Below are positions 40,029 to 50,192 of a stretch of DNA of 52,667 nucleotides, in pieces; position 1 is the first letter of the stretch; every line of letters begins with the position of its first letter. Source of the DNA: Penium margaritaceum (lineage: Eukaryota; Streptophyta; Zygnematophyceae; Desmidiales; Peniaceae). The notes under the pieces are model-generated. The model ran no database searches, was not told where the DNA came from, and was given only the letters and a program-made list of their open reading frames with translations. A program made the translations under genes and the position numbers. The stretch covers positions 80,073 to 132,739 of the forward strand of contig SZWC01000086.1 of NCBI GenBank assembly GCA_023375785.1, given 5' to 3'.

Positions 40029-40334
40029 GTGTGGATACCATGCACGATGACCAACCAAAGTAGGCATATGTCACTGACCATGACCAAATAATGTCACTAA
40101 GTGTGGTAAAATTTGACAACTCATAACACGAGTCACAAATGGTCAGAGGGGGAAACAATGGTTTGGGAACACCAAGTATCAAATAGCAAGCACAAGGAGC
40201 TTCAATACGTTGTGGCACAATGTGGATACCATGCACGATGACCAACCAAAGTAGGCATATGTCACTGACCATGACCAAATAATGTCACTAAGTGTGGTAA
40301 AATTTGACAACTCATAACACGAGTCACAAATGGT
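40029..40334 (+). repeat. Monomer B duplication, offset 191 bp
   Basis: The 5' part of B starting at 40029 recurs at 40220 with the same private word taaaatttgac and the same variant aataatgtcactaag. The intervening halves differ (atcaggtatcaactagcaag versus accaagtatcaaatagcaag), so the copied part is bounded or has since been converted. The E-to-E distance here is about 1336 bp. Confidence 0.82.
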
Positions 40335-42430
40335 CAGGGTGGAAGACAATGGGTTGTGAATACTACTTATCGACTAGCAAGTAGACATACCTTCAATATG
40401 TAGTGGCACAGCGTGGCTACCATGCACAGTGACCAACCAAAGTATGCATTTGTCACTGACCATGACCAACAAATTTCACTTCATGTGGTCAGCGTTGACA
40501 ACTCACAACACGAGTCACTGATAGTCAGAGGAGGTAATATTGGTTTGGGAACTCTAGTTATCAACTAGAAAGCACAAACACCTTTGATACGTAGTGACAC
40601 GGCGTGGTAACCATGTACAGTGACAAACAAAAGTAGGCATATGTCACAAACCATGACCAAACGGATTTCACAGTGTGTGGTCAGCTTTGAAAGCTCATAA
40701 TACGAGTCACGAATGGTCAGTGGGGGAGACCATGGGTAGGGAACACTAGTTATCAACTAGCAAGTAGAACTATTTTCAACAAGTAGTGGCACCGTGTGGC
40801 TAGCGTGCACAGTAACCAACCAAAGGATGCACATGTCACTGTCTATAAACAAAGACGTCCACTATGCGTGATCAACATTGACAACTCATAACACGAGTCA
40901 CAAATGGTCAGAGGGAGGGACAATGGTTTTAGAACCCTATGTATCAAATAGGAAGGACAAAGAACTTAAATACGTAGTGGCACGGTGTGGCTAATATGCA
41001 CACCAAACAACCAAACTGAGCATATACCACTGACCATAACCAAAGAATTTCAGCATGGATGGTCAATGTTGACAAACCATAACACGAGTTACAAACAGTA
41101 AGGGGAGGAAACAATGCTATGGGAATTTCAGTTATCAACTGACAAGTACAATGACCTTTGGTCAGGATAAGTACGGTGTGGCTACCATGCACAATGACCG
41201 ACCAAAGTAGGCATATGTATTGCCATTGACCAGAGAAATCTACTGTGTGTGGTCAACGTTGACAACTCATAATTTGAGTCACAAATGGTCAGAGGGGGAA
41301 ACAATGGGTTGGGAACACCAAGTATCAAATAGCAAGCACAAGGAGCTTCAATACATTGTGGCATAGTGTGGATACCATGCACGATGACCAACCAAAGTAG
41401 GCATATGTCCATGACCATGACCAAATAATGGCATTAAGTGTGGTAAACCTTGAAAACTCATAACACGAGACTCAAATGGTCAGGGTGGAAGATAGTGATT
41501 TGTGAATACTAGTTATCGACTAGCAAGTACAAATACCTTCAATATGTAGTGGCACAGTGTGGCTACAATGCACACTGACCAGCCAAAGAATGCATATGGC
41601 ACTGACCATGAACAAAGAATTTCACTTCATGTGGTCAAAATTTACAACTCACAACATGGGTCACAGATAGTGAGAGGGGGCTATCAATGGTTTGGGAACA
41701 CTGGCTGTCAACAAGAAAGCACAAAGACCTTCGATTCATAATGACACCGCATGGTAACCATGTACAGTAACAAACCAAAGTAGGCATGTGTTACAAACCA
41801 TGACCAAACGGATATCACAGTGTGTGGTCAACGTTGAGAACTCATAACACGAGTCACAAGTGGTCAGTGGGGGAAACCATGGGTTGGAGACACTAGTTAT
41901 AAACTAGCAAGTAGAAAGATTTTCAACAAGTAGTGGCACGGTTTGGCTAGCGTGCACAGTGACCAACCAAATGATGCATATGTCACTGACTATGACCGAC
42001 AAAGTCCATTATGTGTGGTCAACATTGACAACTCATAACACGAGTCACAAATGGTCAGAGGGAGAGACAATGGTTTGGGAACCCTATGTTTTGACTTTAA
42101 AGGACAAGGAACTTCAATACGTAGTGGCACGGTGTGGCTACTATGCACACTAAAAAACCAAACTAGGCTTATGTCACTGACCAAGATGAAAGAATTTCAA
42201 TATGGGTGGTCAACATTCACCAACCATAACACGAGTCACAAAGGGTCCAAGGGGGAAACAATGGTATGTGAATATCAGTTCTCAACTAGCAAGTACAGCA
42301 ACCTTCAATCAGTATAAGCACGGTGTGGCTACCATGCACAATGACCGACCAAAGTATGCATATGTACTGCCTTTGACCAAAGAAATCCGCTTTGTGTGGT
42401 CAGAATTGACAACTCATAATGGGAGTCACG

Positions 42431-42812
42431 AATGGTCAGAGGGGGGGACAATGGTTTGGGAACACCAGGTATCAATTGGCAAGAACAAGGACCTTCAATA
42501 AGTTGTGGCACGGTGTGGATACCATGCACGATGACCAACCAAAGTAGGCATATGTCACTGACCATGACCAAATAATGTCACTAAGTGTGGTAAACTTTGA
42601 CAACTCATAACACGAGTCACAAATGGTCAGAGGGGGGGACAATGGTTTGGGAACACCAGGTATCAATTGGCAAGAACAAGGACCTTCAATAAGTTGTGGC
42701 ACGGTGTGGATACCATGCACGATGACCAACCAAAGTAGGCATATGTCACTGACCATGACCAAATAATGTCACTAAGTGTGGTAAACTTTGACAACTCATA
42801 ACACGATTCAAA
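42431..42812 (+). repeat. Near-perfect 191-bp duplication of monomer B
   Basis: Positions 42431-42621 and 42622-42812 share private words (gaggggggga, atcaattggcaagaac and taaactttgac) with almost no difference until the second copy ends in acacgattcaaaaatgg. This is the fourth B-monomer duplication in the window. Confidence 0.85.
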
Positions 42813-44605
42813 AATGGTCAGGGTGGAAGATAATGGTTTGTGAATACTAGTTATCGACTAGTAAGGACAAATACCCTCAATATGTAGTGGCACAACGTGG
42901 CTACCATGCACAGTGACCAACCAAAGTATGCATATGTCACTGACCATGACCAACGAATCTCACTTCATGTGGTCTGCGTTGACAACGCACAACACAAGTC
43001 TCTGATAGTCAGAGGGCGTAACAATGGTTTGGGACCACTAGCTATCAACTAGAAAGTACAAAGACCTTCGTTACGTAGTGACAGAGCGTGGTAACCATGT
43101 ACAGTGAAAAACCAAGGTAGGCATATGTCGCAAACCATGACCAAACGGATTTCACAGTGTGTGGTCAACGTTGAAAATTCATAACACGAGTCACAAACGG
43201 TCAGTGGGGGAGACAATGGGTTGGGAACACCAGTTATCAACTAGCAAGTAGAAATAATTTGAACAAGTAGTGGCACGGTGTGGCTATCATGCACAATGAC
43301 CAACCAAAGGATGCATATGCCACTGACTATAACCGAAGAAGTCCACTATGTGTGGTCAACATTGACAACTCATAACACGAGTCACAAATGGTCACAAAGT
43401 GAGACAATGGGTTGGGAACCCTATGTGTGAACTAGAAAGGACAAAGAACTTCAATACATAGTGGCATGGTGTGGCTAATATGCACACCAAATAACCAAAC
43501 TAGGCATATGTCACTGATCATGACAAAAGAATTTCAACATGGGTGGTCAACTGTGACCAACCACAACACGAGTCACAAACGGTAAGGGGAGGAAACAATG
43601 CTATGGAAATATCAGTTCTTAACTAGCAAGTACAGTGACCTTCACTCAGGAGTAGCACGCTGTGGCTACCATGCACAATGACCGACCAAAGTAGGCATAT
43701 GTACTGCCTTTGACCAAAGAAATCCACTGTGTGTGGTAAATGCTGACAACTCATAATACAAGTAACAAATGGTCAGAGGGGGAAACAATGGTTTTGGAAC
43801 ACCAAGCATCAAATAGCAAGCACAGGGAGCTTCAATACACTGTGGCACAGTGTGGATATCCTGCACGATGACCAACCAACGTAAGCATATGTCAATGACC
43901 ATGACCAAATAGTGGCACTAAGTGTGGTAAACCTTGACAACTCATCACACGAGTCACAAATGGTCGGGTGGAAGATAATGATCTGTGAATACTAGTTATC
44001 GACTAGCAAGTACAAATACCTTCAATGTGTAGTGGCACAGTGTGGCTACAATGCACAGTGACCAACTAAAGTATGCACATGTCACTGACCATGAACAAAG
44101 AATTTAACTTCACGTGGTCAGCGTTGACCACTCACAGCACAAGTCACTGATAGTCAGAGGAGGTAACAATGGTTTGGGAACACTAGCTGTCAACAAGAAG
44201 TCACAAATACCTTCGATACGTAATGACACGGCGTGGTAACCATGTACAGTGACAACCCAAAGTAGGCATGTCTCACAAACCATGACCAAACGGATTTCAC
44301 AGCGTGTGGTCAACGTTGAAAACTCATAACACAAGTCACAAGTGGTCAGTGGGGGAAACCATGGGTTGGGACCACTAGTTATCAACTAGCAAGTCAAAAT
44401 ATGTTCAACAAGAAGTGGCAAGGTGTGGCTAGCGTGCACAATGATCAACCAAAGGATGCATATGCCACTGACCATGACCTAAGAAGTCCACTATGTGTGG
44501 TCAACACTGACAACTCATAACACGAGTCAAATGGTCAGAGGGAGAGACCATGATTTGGGAACCGTATGTATCGACTATAAATGACAAAGAACTTCAATAC
44601 GTAGT

Positions 44606-44610
44606 GGCAC
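44606..44610. repeat. Target-site duplication of the chromovirus, left copy (GGCAC)
   Basis: GGCAC ends the satellite before the element and is repeated at 51117-51121. Joining the flanks restores gtagtggcacggtgtggctaa, the start of an F monomer, so the insertion point and element ends are exact. Confidence 0.92.
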
Positions 44611-45530
44611 TGTGAGCCGAGGGGCGCCCGGCGTGACGTGCACACGCCGAGCCCTTGGGATAAACCTCCCACCCTCGACCCCTTGGTGTGTGGGCCAACC
44701 CTTGAGATGTCGCACGACCCTCTCCTAGTAGCAAGGCCGCTGCTAGTGGCCGAGGTTCCCGCCGTGAGACTCTCCTGGCGGCGTTTGCACCAAGGTGCAT
44801 TGCGGAAGACTTGTAGGATCAAATGGATGTGTGCAAGGTGATGCTTGGAGAACAAGGAGTGTTGGGCAAGGAAATAATCCTTAGACTTGATAGACCAGTA
44901 CAAGGCAATGTACAGTGTCTCTGGATAAGATTGGCATGCCTAGATCAATCCATAGGCTTCCTTATGTACCAGCCCCAATGGGGTAGCCAAAATCTACTCA
45001 GCGCTCTGAAGCCCTTTATGAAGGCGCACTCATGCACATGCATCATGTGGTACGCGCTGAGAGCTTTCCAATGCACCAAAGAACGTATCAATCCGTGAAT
45101 AAATGGCTAAGTTATGGCCGTTTGAATACTCCACGCATGACGGCTGCTTACAGCACCGCCAGCGGGGGTCACAGCCGCCCGAAGCGCCTTTGCTTTCGAA
45201 TGCAGCTCCAGCCGCCATCCCGAAGCACCTATGGACCCCAATGAACCTTGCCTCATTGGCTAAACGTCCATCCAGGGGTGCTTTGGCTGCAGTGGGCGAG
45301 AAAGTCGCTCCGCCGTGCTCGGGGTCGAACCGGTACGTCTCCTGCTTTCTGGAGGTGCGCCTCTCACCTTTGCACGGCCGTATCTTTCTTGTCCCTGCAC
45401 CAAATGACCCAGTTCTTGGGTCGATCTCGCATGGTTTTTCGTGTACAATATAATGGGGGCATCAAAGCATGCATCTGACCCCAGCATGATGACGTAATCA
45501 CTGCCTCGACCGGCGGCTCCCATAATATCA
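44611..45530 (-). repeat. 3' LTR of the chromovirus
   Basis: This 920-bp LTR ends (plus strand) TGTGAGCC...ATATCA, so on the coding strand it starts TGATATTATGGG after the PPT and finishes ...GGCTCACA. It matches 50193-51116 throughout with scattered substitutions. One terminal difference stands out: the coding-strand start is TGATATTATGGG here but TGTTATGGG in the 5' LTR. The end of pol reads into it as far as 45364. Confidence 0.93.
45313..45377 (-). other. tRNA-like segment in the 3' LTR
   Basis: On the minus strand this 65-nt piece begins CCGTGC and ends GCACGG, a perfect six-base acceptor-like pairing. It contains AGGTG...CACCT (a D-arm-like hairpin), CTCC...GGAG (an anticodon-arm-like hairpin) and GGTTCGACCCC, an exact match to the Pol III box B consensus. 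It is shorter than a real tRNA and box A is poor. The counterpart at 50902-50966 keeps the box B and acceptor-like ends. Confidence 0.5.
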
Positions 45531-45951
45531 TCCCCCCCCCCCTCTGAGGGTACACCGTCCCGGTGCGCTCCTGGTACGCGCGGAGGAGCGTGTTGACAGC
45601 ACTGCCCCTGTGGAAATCGGTTTCGGGGACCCAGCAGTTGTGCTTAGGCTCATAGCCGAGCCATTGTACCATGTATTGCCACCCGTTACCGCGCCGACGG
45701 TGCCCGAGAATCTTCTCCACCACATACTCCTCTTCACCCTCCACCAAGACCGGTGGGGGAGGGGCCTGTCCCCGCGCCGCGAATTGCGCATCTGGCTCCT
45801 TGTAGGCCTTGAGAAGAGAAGCGTGGAATACGGGATGGATCCCGTAGTGGTCCGGCAGCTCCAACTCGTAGCTTACCGCGGACCGCTTCTCCTTGACCGG
45901 AAAAGGGCCCACCCACTGTGGCTTGAGCTTTTCGCTGCCCACCCCCGCCAG
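45364..45951 (-). pseudogene. Integrase C-terminus with GPF region and chromodomain
   Basis: This frame continues directly from the integrase core after a TAG stop (45952-45954). The first part (from 45942: KLKPQWVGPF through HPVFHASLLKAY) is the GPY/F-type integrase C-terminal region. A proline-rich linker follows, then a chromodomain over roughly residues 72-112 counted from the methionine at 45942, with EYVVEKILGHR, YMVQWLGYEPK and NCWVPE as recognisable strands and aromatic positions. Chromodomains of this type bind methylated histone tails and steer integration to heterochromatin, which fits a landing site inside a satellite. The frame runs through the polypurine tract and about 165 bp into the 3' LTR before TGA at 45364-45366. 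Confidence 0.88.
45531..45545 (-). other. Polypurine tract of the chromovirus
   Basis: On the minus strand AGAGGGGGGGGGGGA (eleven consecutive G) abuts the 3' LTR start TGATATTATGGG. Position and composition are those of the plus-strand DNA primer of LTR retrotransposons. The tract is also translated within the end of the pol frame. Confidence 0.85.
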
Positions 45952-46833
45952 CTACAGATTCCGTGAGCTCAGCAGCACCTGTTGTCCCAACAAGAACTCC
46001 TTGGCTGTCCGGTGCTTGTCCGCTTGCCGCTTCATCTGCTGCTGTGCCTTGTTGAGCGCCTCGCGTACACCGCGCCACATCTCTGTGAAGTCACTTGTAA
46101 ACTGCTGCATCGCGGGTAGGTCTGACCCCGTTGCCATGTCTGAGGGACATGCCGGCTGCACCCCATACACTACCTCAAAGGGGGACCGCCCTGTAGAGGC
46201 ATGCACTGCTGAGTTGTAGGCAAACTCAGCCACCGGGAGCTTGCATCCCCATCCCTTGCCATCCGGCTCCAAGATCCCCCGGAATAGCTGCTCCATGGTC
46301 TGATTGGTGCACTCAGTTTGGCCATCCGTTTGGGGATGGTAGGCCGATGAAATAGCCACACGGGTGCCTAGCTTTCTGAAGAGCTCCTCCCAAAACGGGG
46401 AGGTGAAGCGCGGGTCGCGGTCCGGGACCATGCACTTCGGCACCCCGTGCAGTTTGATGACGTGTTGCAAGAGGAGTTGAGCCGTCTCTGCTGCCGTGAC
46501 CTTCTCCGCACATGGAATAAAGTGCGCCATTTTGCTGAACCGGTCCACCACCAGCAGCACCATGGTGTTGCCCGTTGCATTCCGTGGAAGACCCCATACA
46601 AAATCAGGTGAGATGTCCGTCCACGGACGTTCCGGCACCGGTAGCGGCTGCAGCTCCCCTGGCGCCCTTGTCCTCCGTGACTAGATTCTTTGGCACGTGT
46701 CACAGCTGCTCACGTACGCCTTACAGTCTGCTCCCATCGTCGTCCACCAATATTGGCGCACAAGCGTCTTGAAGGTCTTGTCATGGCCAGAATGACCACT
46801 ATAGTGCCAGTCATGCGCCTCTTCCAATAGCGC
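45952..46833 (-). pseudogene. Integrase: zinc-binding region and DD35E core
   Basis: One frame is broken by TAA (46834-46836) before it, TAG (46681-46683) inside it and TAG (45952-45954) after it. The upstream piece has an HHCC-type zinc region (HYSGHSGHDKTF ... CDTCQRI). The core, starting from the methionine at 46638, shows the first aspartate in ISPDFVWGLP (residue 12), the second in VPDRDPRF (residue 73) and the glutamate in DGQTE (residue 109). Thirty-five residues separate the last two, so the DD35E triad is complete. The enzyme would join element DNA to the target. Full-length protein cannot be made with the standard code because of the stops. Confidence 0.9.
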
Positions 46834-47534
46834 TTACCGCAATGACGCACTCCGCGGCACCACAATCTGGTTCCCCTTCTCACGCCGCCAATACTGGCCG
46901 TCCCACTTGCAACCCTTCACCGTACCTCCGGCAAAGTCCTTGTCCTCCGCATACCCGTGTGCAAACAGGCTGCCGATCATTGGATATCCCGCCAGTACCG
47001 TGATCGCATGCACGCTCAAGTCCGGGCGACGCAAAAGCGGGTCTGCTGGGTTGATCCTCCCTGGTTTGTACTGGATCTCATAGTTGAAGCCGCCCTCCAG
47101 GAGCTCCATCCACGGTGCTTGACGACGACTCGGGTTCGGCTGCGACTTGAGGTACTTGAGCACGTAGTGGTATGTGTGCACCACACACCGCCGCGCCTCA
47201 AGGTAGCACCTCCATTGCTTGGAGGCCTGGACCACCGCAAGCATCTCCTTCTCGTGGATTGGGTAGTTGAGGTTAGCCCCTTTCAGCTTCTTGGAGTAGT
47301 ACGCAATGGGTTGTAGCCCCTTCCCTTGGTCCTGCATCAGCACCCCGCCGATCGCATAGTTGCTTGCGTCCGTCGCCAACACGTACTCCTTGCTCGTGTC
47401 CGGATGCACCAACACCGGGGCTTGACACATGGCAGCCTTCATTGCACCAAAGGCTTGCCCCTCCTTCGCACCCCACTCCCATTGGCGCCCTTTTTTTAGC
47501 AAGTCTGTCAAGGGTGCTCCCATTACCGCATGCC
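46834..47534 (-). pseudogene. RNase H domain with a lost catalytic residue
   Basis: This frame lies in a different phase from the reverse transcriptase before it. It contains GAPLTDLLKKG and the connection region, then RNase H motifs VLATDASNYAIGG (first aspartate), PIHEKEMLAVV (glutamate) and the late NPADPLLRR. The usual TDH motif reads TYH: codon TAC at 47170-47172 replaces the aspartate. The late motif is also altered from the common AD-x-LSRR form. The frame ends at TAA 46834-46836. The domain would degrade the RNA strand during reverse transcription; as it stands it should be inactive. Confidence 0.9.
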
Positions 47535-48600
47535 CTAGATAAATCTCCGGTAGTAGTTTGTAAAACCCAGAAAAACCTGGATGTCACACACGCACGCCGG
47601 CTCTGGCCACTCCTGCACTGCTTCCACCTTTTTTGGGTCCATGCGGATTCCCCTCCCGTTGACAATGTGCCCAAGGAACTCCACCTCCTGCTTGGCAAAT
47701 TCACACTTGCTGAGCTTGGCAAACAGCCGCTTCTTTCTCAGCACTTCCATCACCGTCCGCAGGTACTCTTGGTACTCCTCCATCGTTCGCGAGTAGACAA
47801 GGATGACGTCAAGGAAGACGACCACGAACTGGTCCAAGTAGGGGTAGAACACCCGGTTAATCAATGCCATGAACGTAGCAAGAGCATTTGTTAGCCCAAG
47901 AGGCATCACGAGATACTCAAAGTGTCCATAGCGCATCCGAAACGCGGTTTTTCCCACATCCTCCTCCGCAATGCGGATTTGGTGGTACCTCTACCTCATG
48001 TCCAGTTTGCTAAAGACACGTGCGCCTCGTAGCTGGTCGAACAGCTCCTCGGCCCACGGCAACGGGTAGCGCTTCGTCACTGTGATGTTGTTCGGCGCCT
48101 GGTAGTCCACGCACATCCGCAGCTCTCCTGGTTTCTTCTTGACGAACAGCACCGGTGCCGCGTACAGAGACACCGACGGCCGAATGAAGCCTTGGTCCAC
48201 CAACTCCCCCAACTACTTATTGAGCTCCGCAAGCTCCGCGTCGCTCAGGCGGTTGTAAGACCGCACCGTTGGTGACGAACCTGGCACCACCTTGATCCTG
48301 TGGTCAATGTCGCACCGTGGTGGCAGCCCCTTTGGCAATTCCTCTGGAAAAACGTCCCCGAACTCCTTGAGCACCTCCCCAACACCGGGAGGCAACTCTG
48401 GAGCCCCCGTACCTTCCACCAGCTGCCCCTCCGCTGCTTCAACCGCTACAATCTGCTGCTCTGCTGCTTGTTGTGGACGCACTCATGCCAAGTAAACCTG
48501 GTCACCCTTGCGCTTGCACCGCTTCAGCTGTTGCAAGTTGATGACGCGCAGCTGCTTCCCCGCTTCCGCCACTTCTGACTCCTTCTCCTCACCCGCCACA
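47535..48600 (-). pseudogene. Reverse transcriptase with stops and a mutated catalytic motif
   Basis: The frame holds the protease-RT linker (KRKGDQVYLA) and then RT motifs: [31 protein letters not shown] with the first catalytic aspartate, YLVMPLGLTNA, and FLDVILVYS. The last should read with two aspartates, and codon GTC at 47805-47807 puts valine in place of the second, which should abolish polymerisation. In-frame stops are TGA 48483-48485, TAG 48213-48215, TAG 47991-47993 and TAG 47535-47537; at the last a one-base change also moves the frame before RNase H. Several other substitutions at conserved places ([15 protein letters not shown]) suggest longer decay. Confidence 0.92.
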
Positions 48601-49111
48601 AGGGTAAAGTGATGTTTTTCCTGCCCGCCCTTACGACCACCCGGTTGCACCTCCAATCCACCTCCAGATTCCAACCGTGCAACCAATCCCGGCCGATCAA
48701 GCAATCGTAGTCATCCACACGGCAGGTGTGGAACTCCGTGTTGCACACCAACTCACCCATATGGACATTGTGCTTGACAAGAGGCCTGCCGCACTCCACC
48801 ACTCCAGACACCTGCCGCGCTTTGGCCGACGTCCCCGGCTGCCGTGCGAGCTCCAACCTCGTCGCCAACCTGTTGTTGAAGAAGCTATGACTTGCGCCGC
48901 CGTCTAGCAGCCCGCGTAGCTTCCTCCGACCCTTGAAATTCCCCTCCGGAATCTGAAGATCCAGCTCCAAGATGATCCTTGGAGACTGCCGGGTCTCACG
49001 TTCATTCCGCAGTAGCACTTGAGGCAGCTCCTTAACTGGCAAAAGCCTTTCAGGGCTGGTGCTGTCCTTTACGAACGAAAGACTTGCAGCAGTAGGTCGT
49101 CCCCTCCTCAC
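48601..49111 (-). pseudogene. Aspartic protease domain, altered active site
   Basis: The frame is in the -1 phase relative to gag and overlaps its last codon. The retropepsin active site, around residue 70 of the frame counted from 49111, reads LLDGGASHSFF where these proteases usually have D-S/T-G-A; the catalytic aspartate codon is at 48902-48904. A second conserved stretch, DCLIGRDWLHGWN, is present. Somewhere between about 48590 and 48680 the reading frame shifts by one base, because the linker that leads into RT is in another phase. The gag/protease phase change could be natural, but no clear slippery site is visible, only a CAG repeat. The domain would cleave the polyprotein. Confidence 0.82.
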
Positions 49112-50082
49112 TGCTGCTGCCCGTTTCCGTGCTGTGCCTTACGCTTGGGGCAATCCCGCTTGCGATGACCCTCCTCACCACAAACCCAGCACTTGCCTCT
49201 CGGTCCTTGTTGCCCGCCCGCACCACGCTGTCCGGCTTGGATTGCATCCACTTCCATGGGCACAGCCTGACCCGGCTGCTCCACCCGTGGTTGTGTTGGA
49301 TAGCTGGTCCGGCGCGCATTGTACCTTACCGCGTCGATGCGCTCCGCCGCCGAGACCAACTCCGGAAAGGTCCGCAACCCGAGCACCGCGAGTTCACGTT
49401 GGACGTGCGGCTCCAGGCCGTTGTGGTAGCGGTCGTACGCCTCCGCGTCTGAGAGGTCGTCAATCTGCGCTGCCAATGTCATGAAGCGTGTAGTGTAGTC
49501 CTGGACCGATCCTCCTTGCTTGACGTGCTTGATCTTGTCATGTGCGACCCGGCTGCCGTTGAGGAGGTCGAAACGCGCCTGGAGCATCGTCTCAAATTGC
49601 TCGCACGTCTCTGGCTTCTGCATCAATGCTTGTGCCCCGAGCTGCACTTCCTGCCCCAGCGGAAGACTCAACAGTGGCTCAAGCTGTGTCCCGGCCCCCA
49701 GCCCGTCCGGCAACCCGGCGGCGTTCCGCCGGCACAACGCCGACCACCACTATAGCGCCATTCCCCGGAGTAGCGTAGGCGCATACTCCTGTCTTGTAGC
49801 ATCTTCCCCCATGGGAACGCCCAACGCCGTGAAGTACGATTTCACCCTAAAGAACCACTCACGCGCACTGCCCTTGCCGGTGTAGAACTCCGGCTCCTTC
49901 GGCTTGGGCCGACGAAAGGCAGGTGCGGATGCCAATGCAACACCCCCCAACGTACTGCCCCCTTGGCCGACGTACCTCGCCTCAACCTCCGCACGCAGCT
50001 GCTGGTTCTCTTGACGCAACTCGTCAAGGGCACGCCGGATCTCCTCCATGGAGTAGGCCTGGTCGTACGCCGCTGCTGCCAT
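49108..50082 (-). pseudogene. gag (capsid and nucleocapsid) with one in-frame stop
   Basis: The start is the first ATG after the PBS, at 50080-50082, giving MAAAAYDQAYSMEEIRRAL. It is followed by a heptad-like coiled-coil stretch (ELRQENQQLRAEVEARY). The capsid-type region covers EPEFYTGKGSAREWFFRVKS through LLRGMAL. There a TAG (49750-49752) interrupts it, and the same frame resumes with WWSALC, the tryptophan pair common in plant Ty3 capsids. The C-terminal part has a CCHC zinc knuckle, CWVCGEEGHRKRDC, and a basic tail, ending in TGA at 49108-49110. Gag would form the particle and bind the RNA. Confidence 0.88.
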
Positions 50083-50178
50083 GGTTCTGGTTGTGACAAA
50101 ACAATTATGGCCAAACGCAGTCGTGGCAGATCTGCTGCCTCCCTTGGATCCGCGCAACGCCGAGCAAACGTCCACATG

Positions 50179-50190
50179 GCTCTGATACCA
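50179..50190 (-). other. Primer-binding site complementary to initiator tRNA-Met
   Basis: On the minus strand TGGTATCAGAGC begins two bases after the 5' LTR end. This is the usual PBS of plant LTR elements primed by initiator methionine tRNA. About 96 bp of untranslated leader (50083-50178) separate it from the gag start. Confidence 0.93.
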
Positions 50191-50192
50191 AA

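Larger units (their letters stand above)
32836..44605 (+). repeat. Satellite array of module 2, second part
   Basis: The satellite continues in plus orientation. E monomers lie at about 32931, 34073, 35222, 36367, 37507, 39461, 40797, 41945, 43275 and 44425. Intervals of about 1146 bp alternate with longer ones of about 1330-1340 bp where the B monomer is duplicated. The stretch 37507-39461 is rearranged by a C/F out-of-register join, a B duplication and a small deletion in C. No host gene is present. The array is cut in an F monomer by the chromovirus. Confidence 0.92.

Noticed and set aside
166..44605. Dozens of 60-136-codon open frames on both strands of the satellite
   Set aside because: They repeat with the monomers, overlap on opposite strands, lack any recognisable domain and follow from a stop-poor repeat. 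Not annotated as genes.
44535..44903. Open frame of about 122 codons across the left LTR edge
   Set aside because: It spans the satellite/LTR junction and lies in LTR sequence that is non-coding in this position; also found in shorter form in the other LTR.
49059..49484. Plus-strand open frames opposite gag and pol
   Set aside because: They are GC-rich antisense shadows of the minus-strand retrotransposon domains with no motifs of their own.
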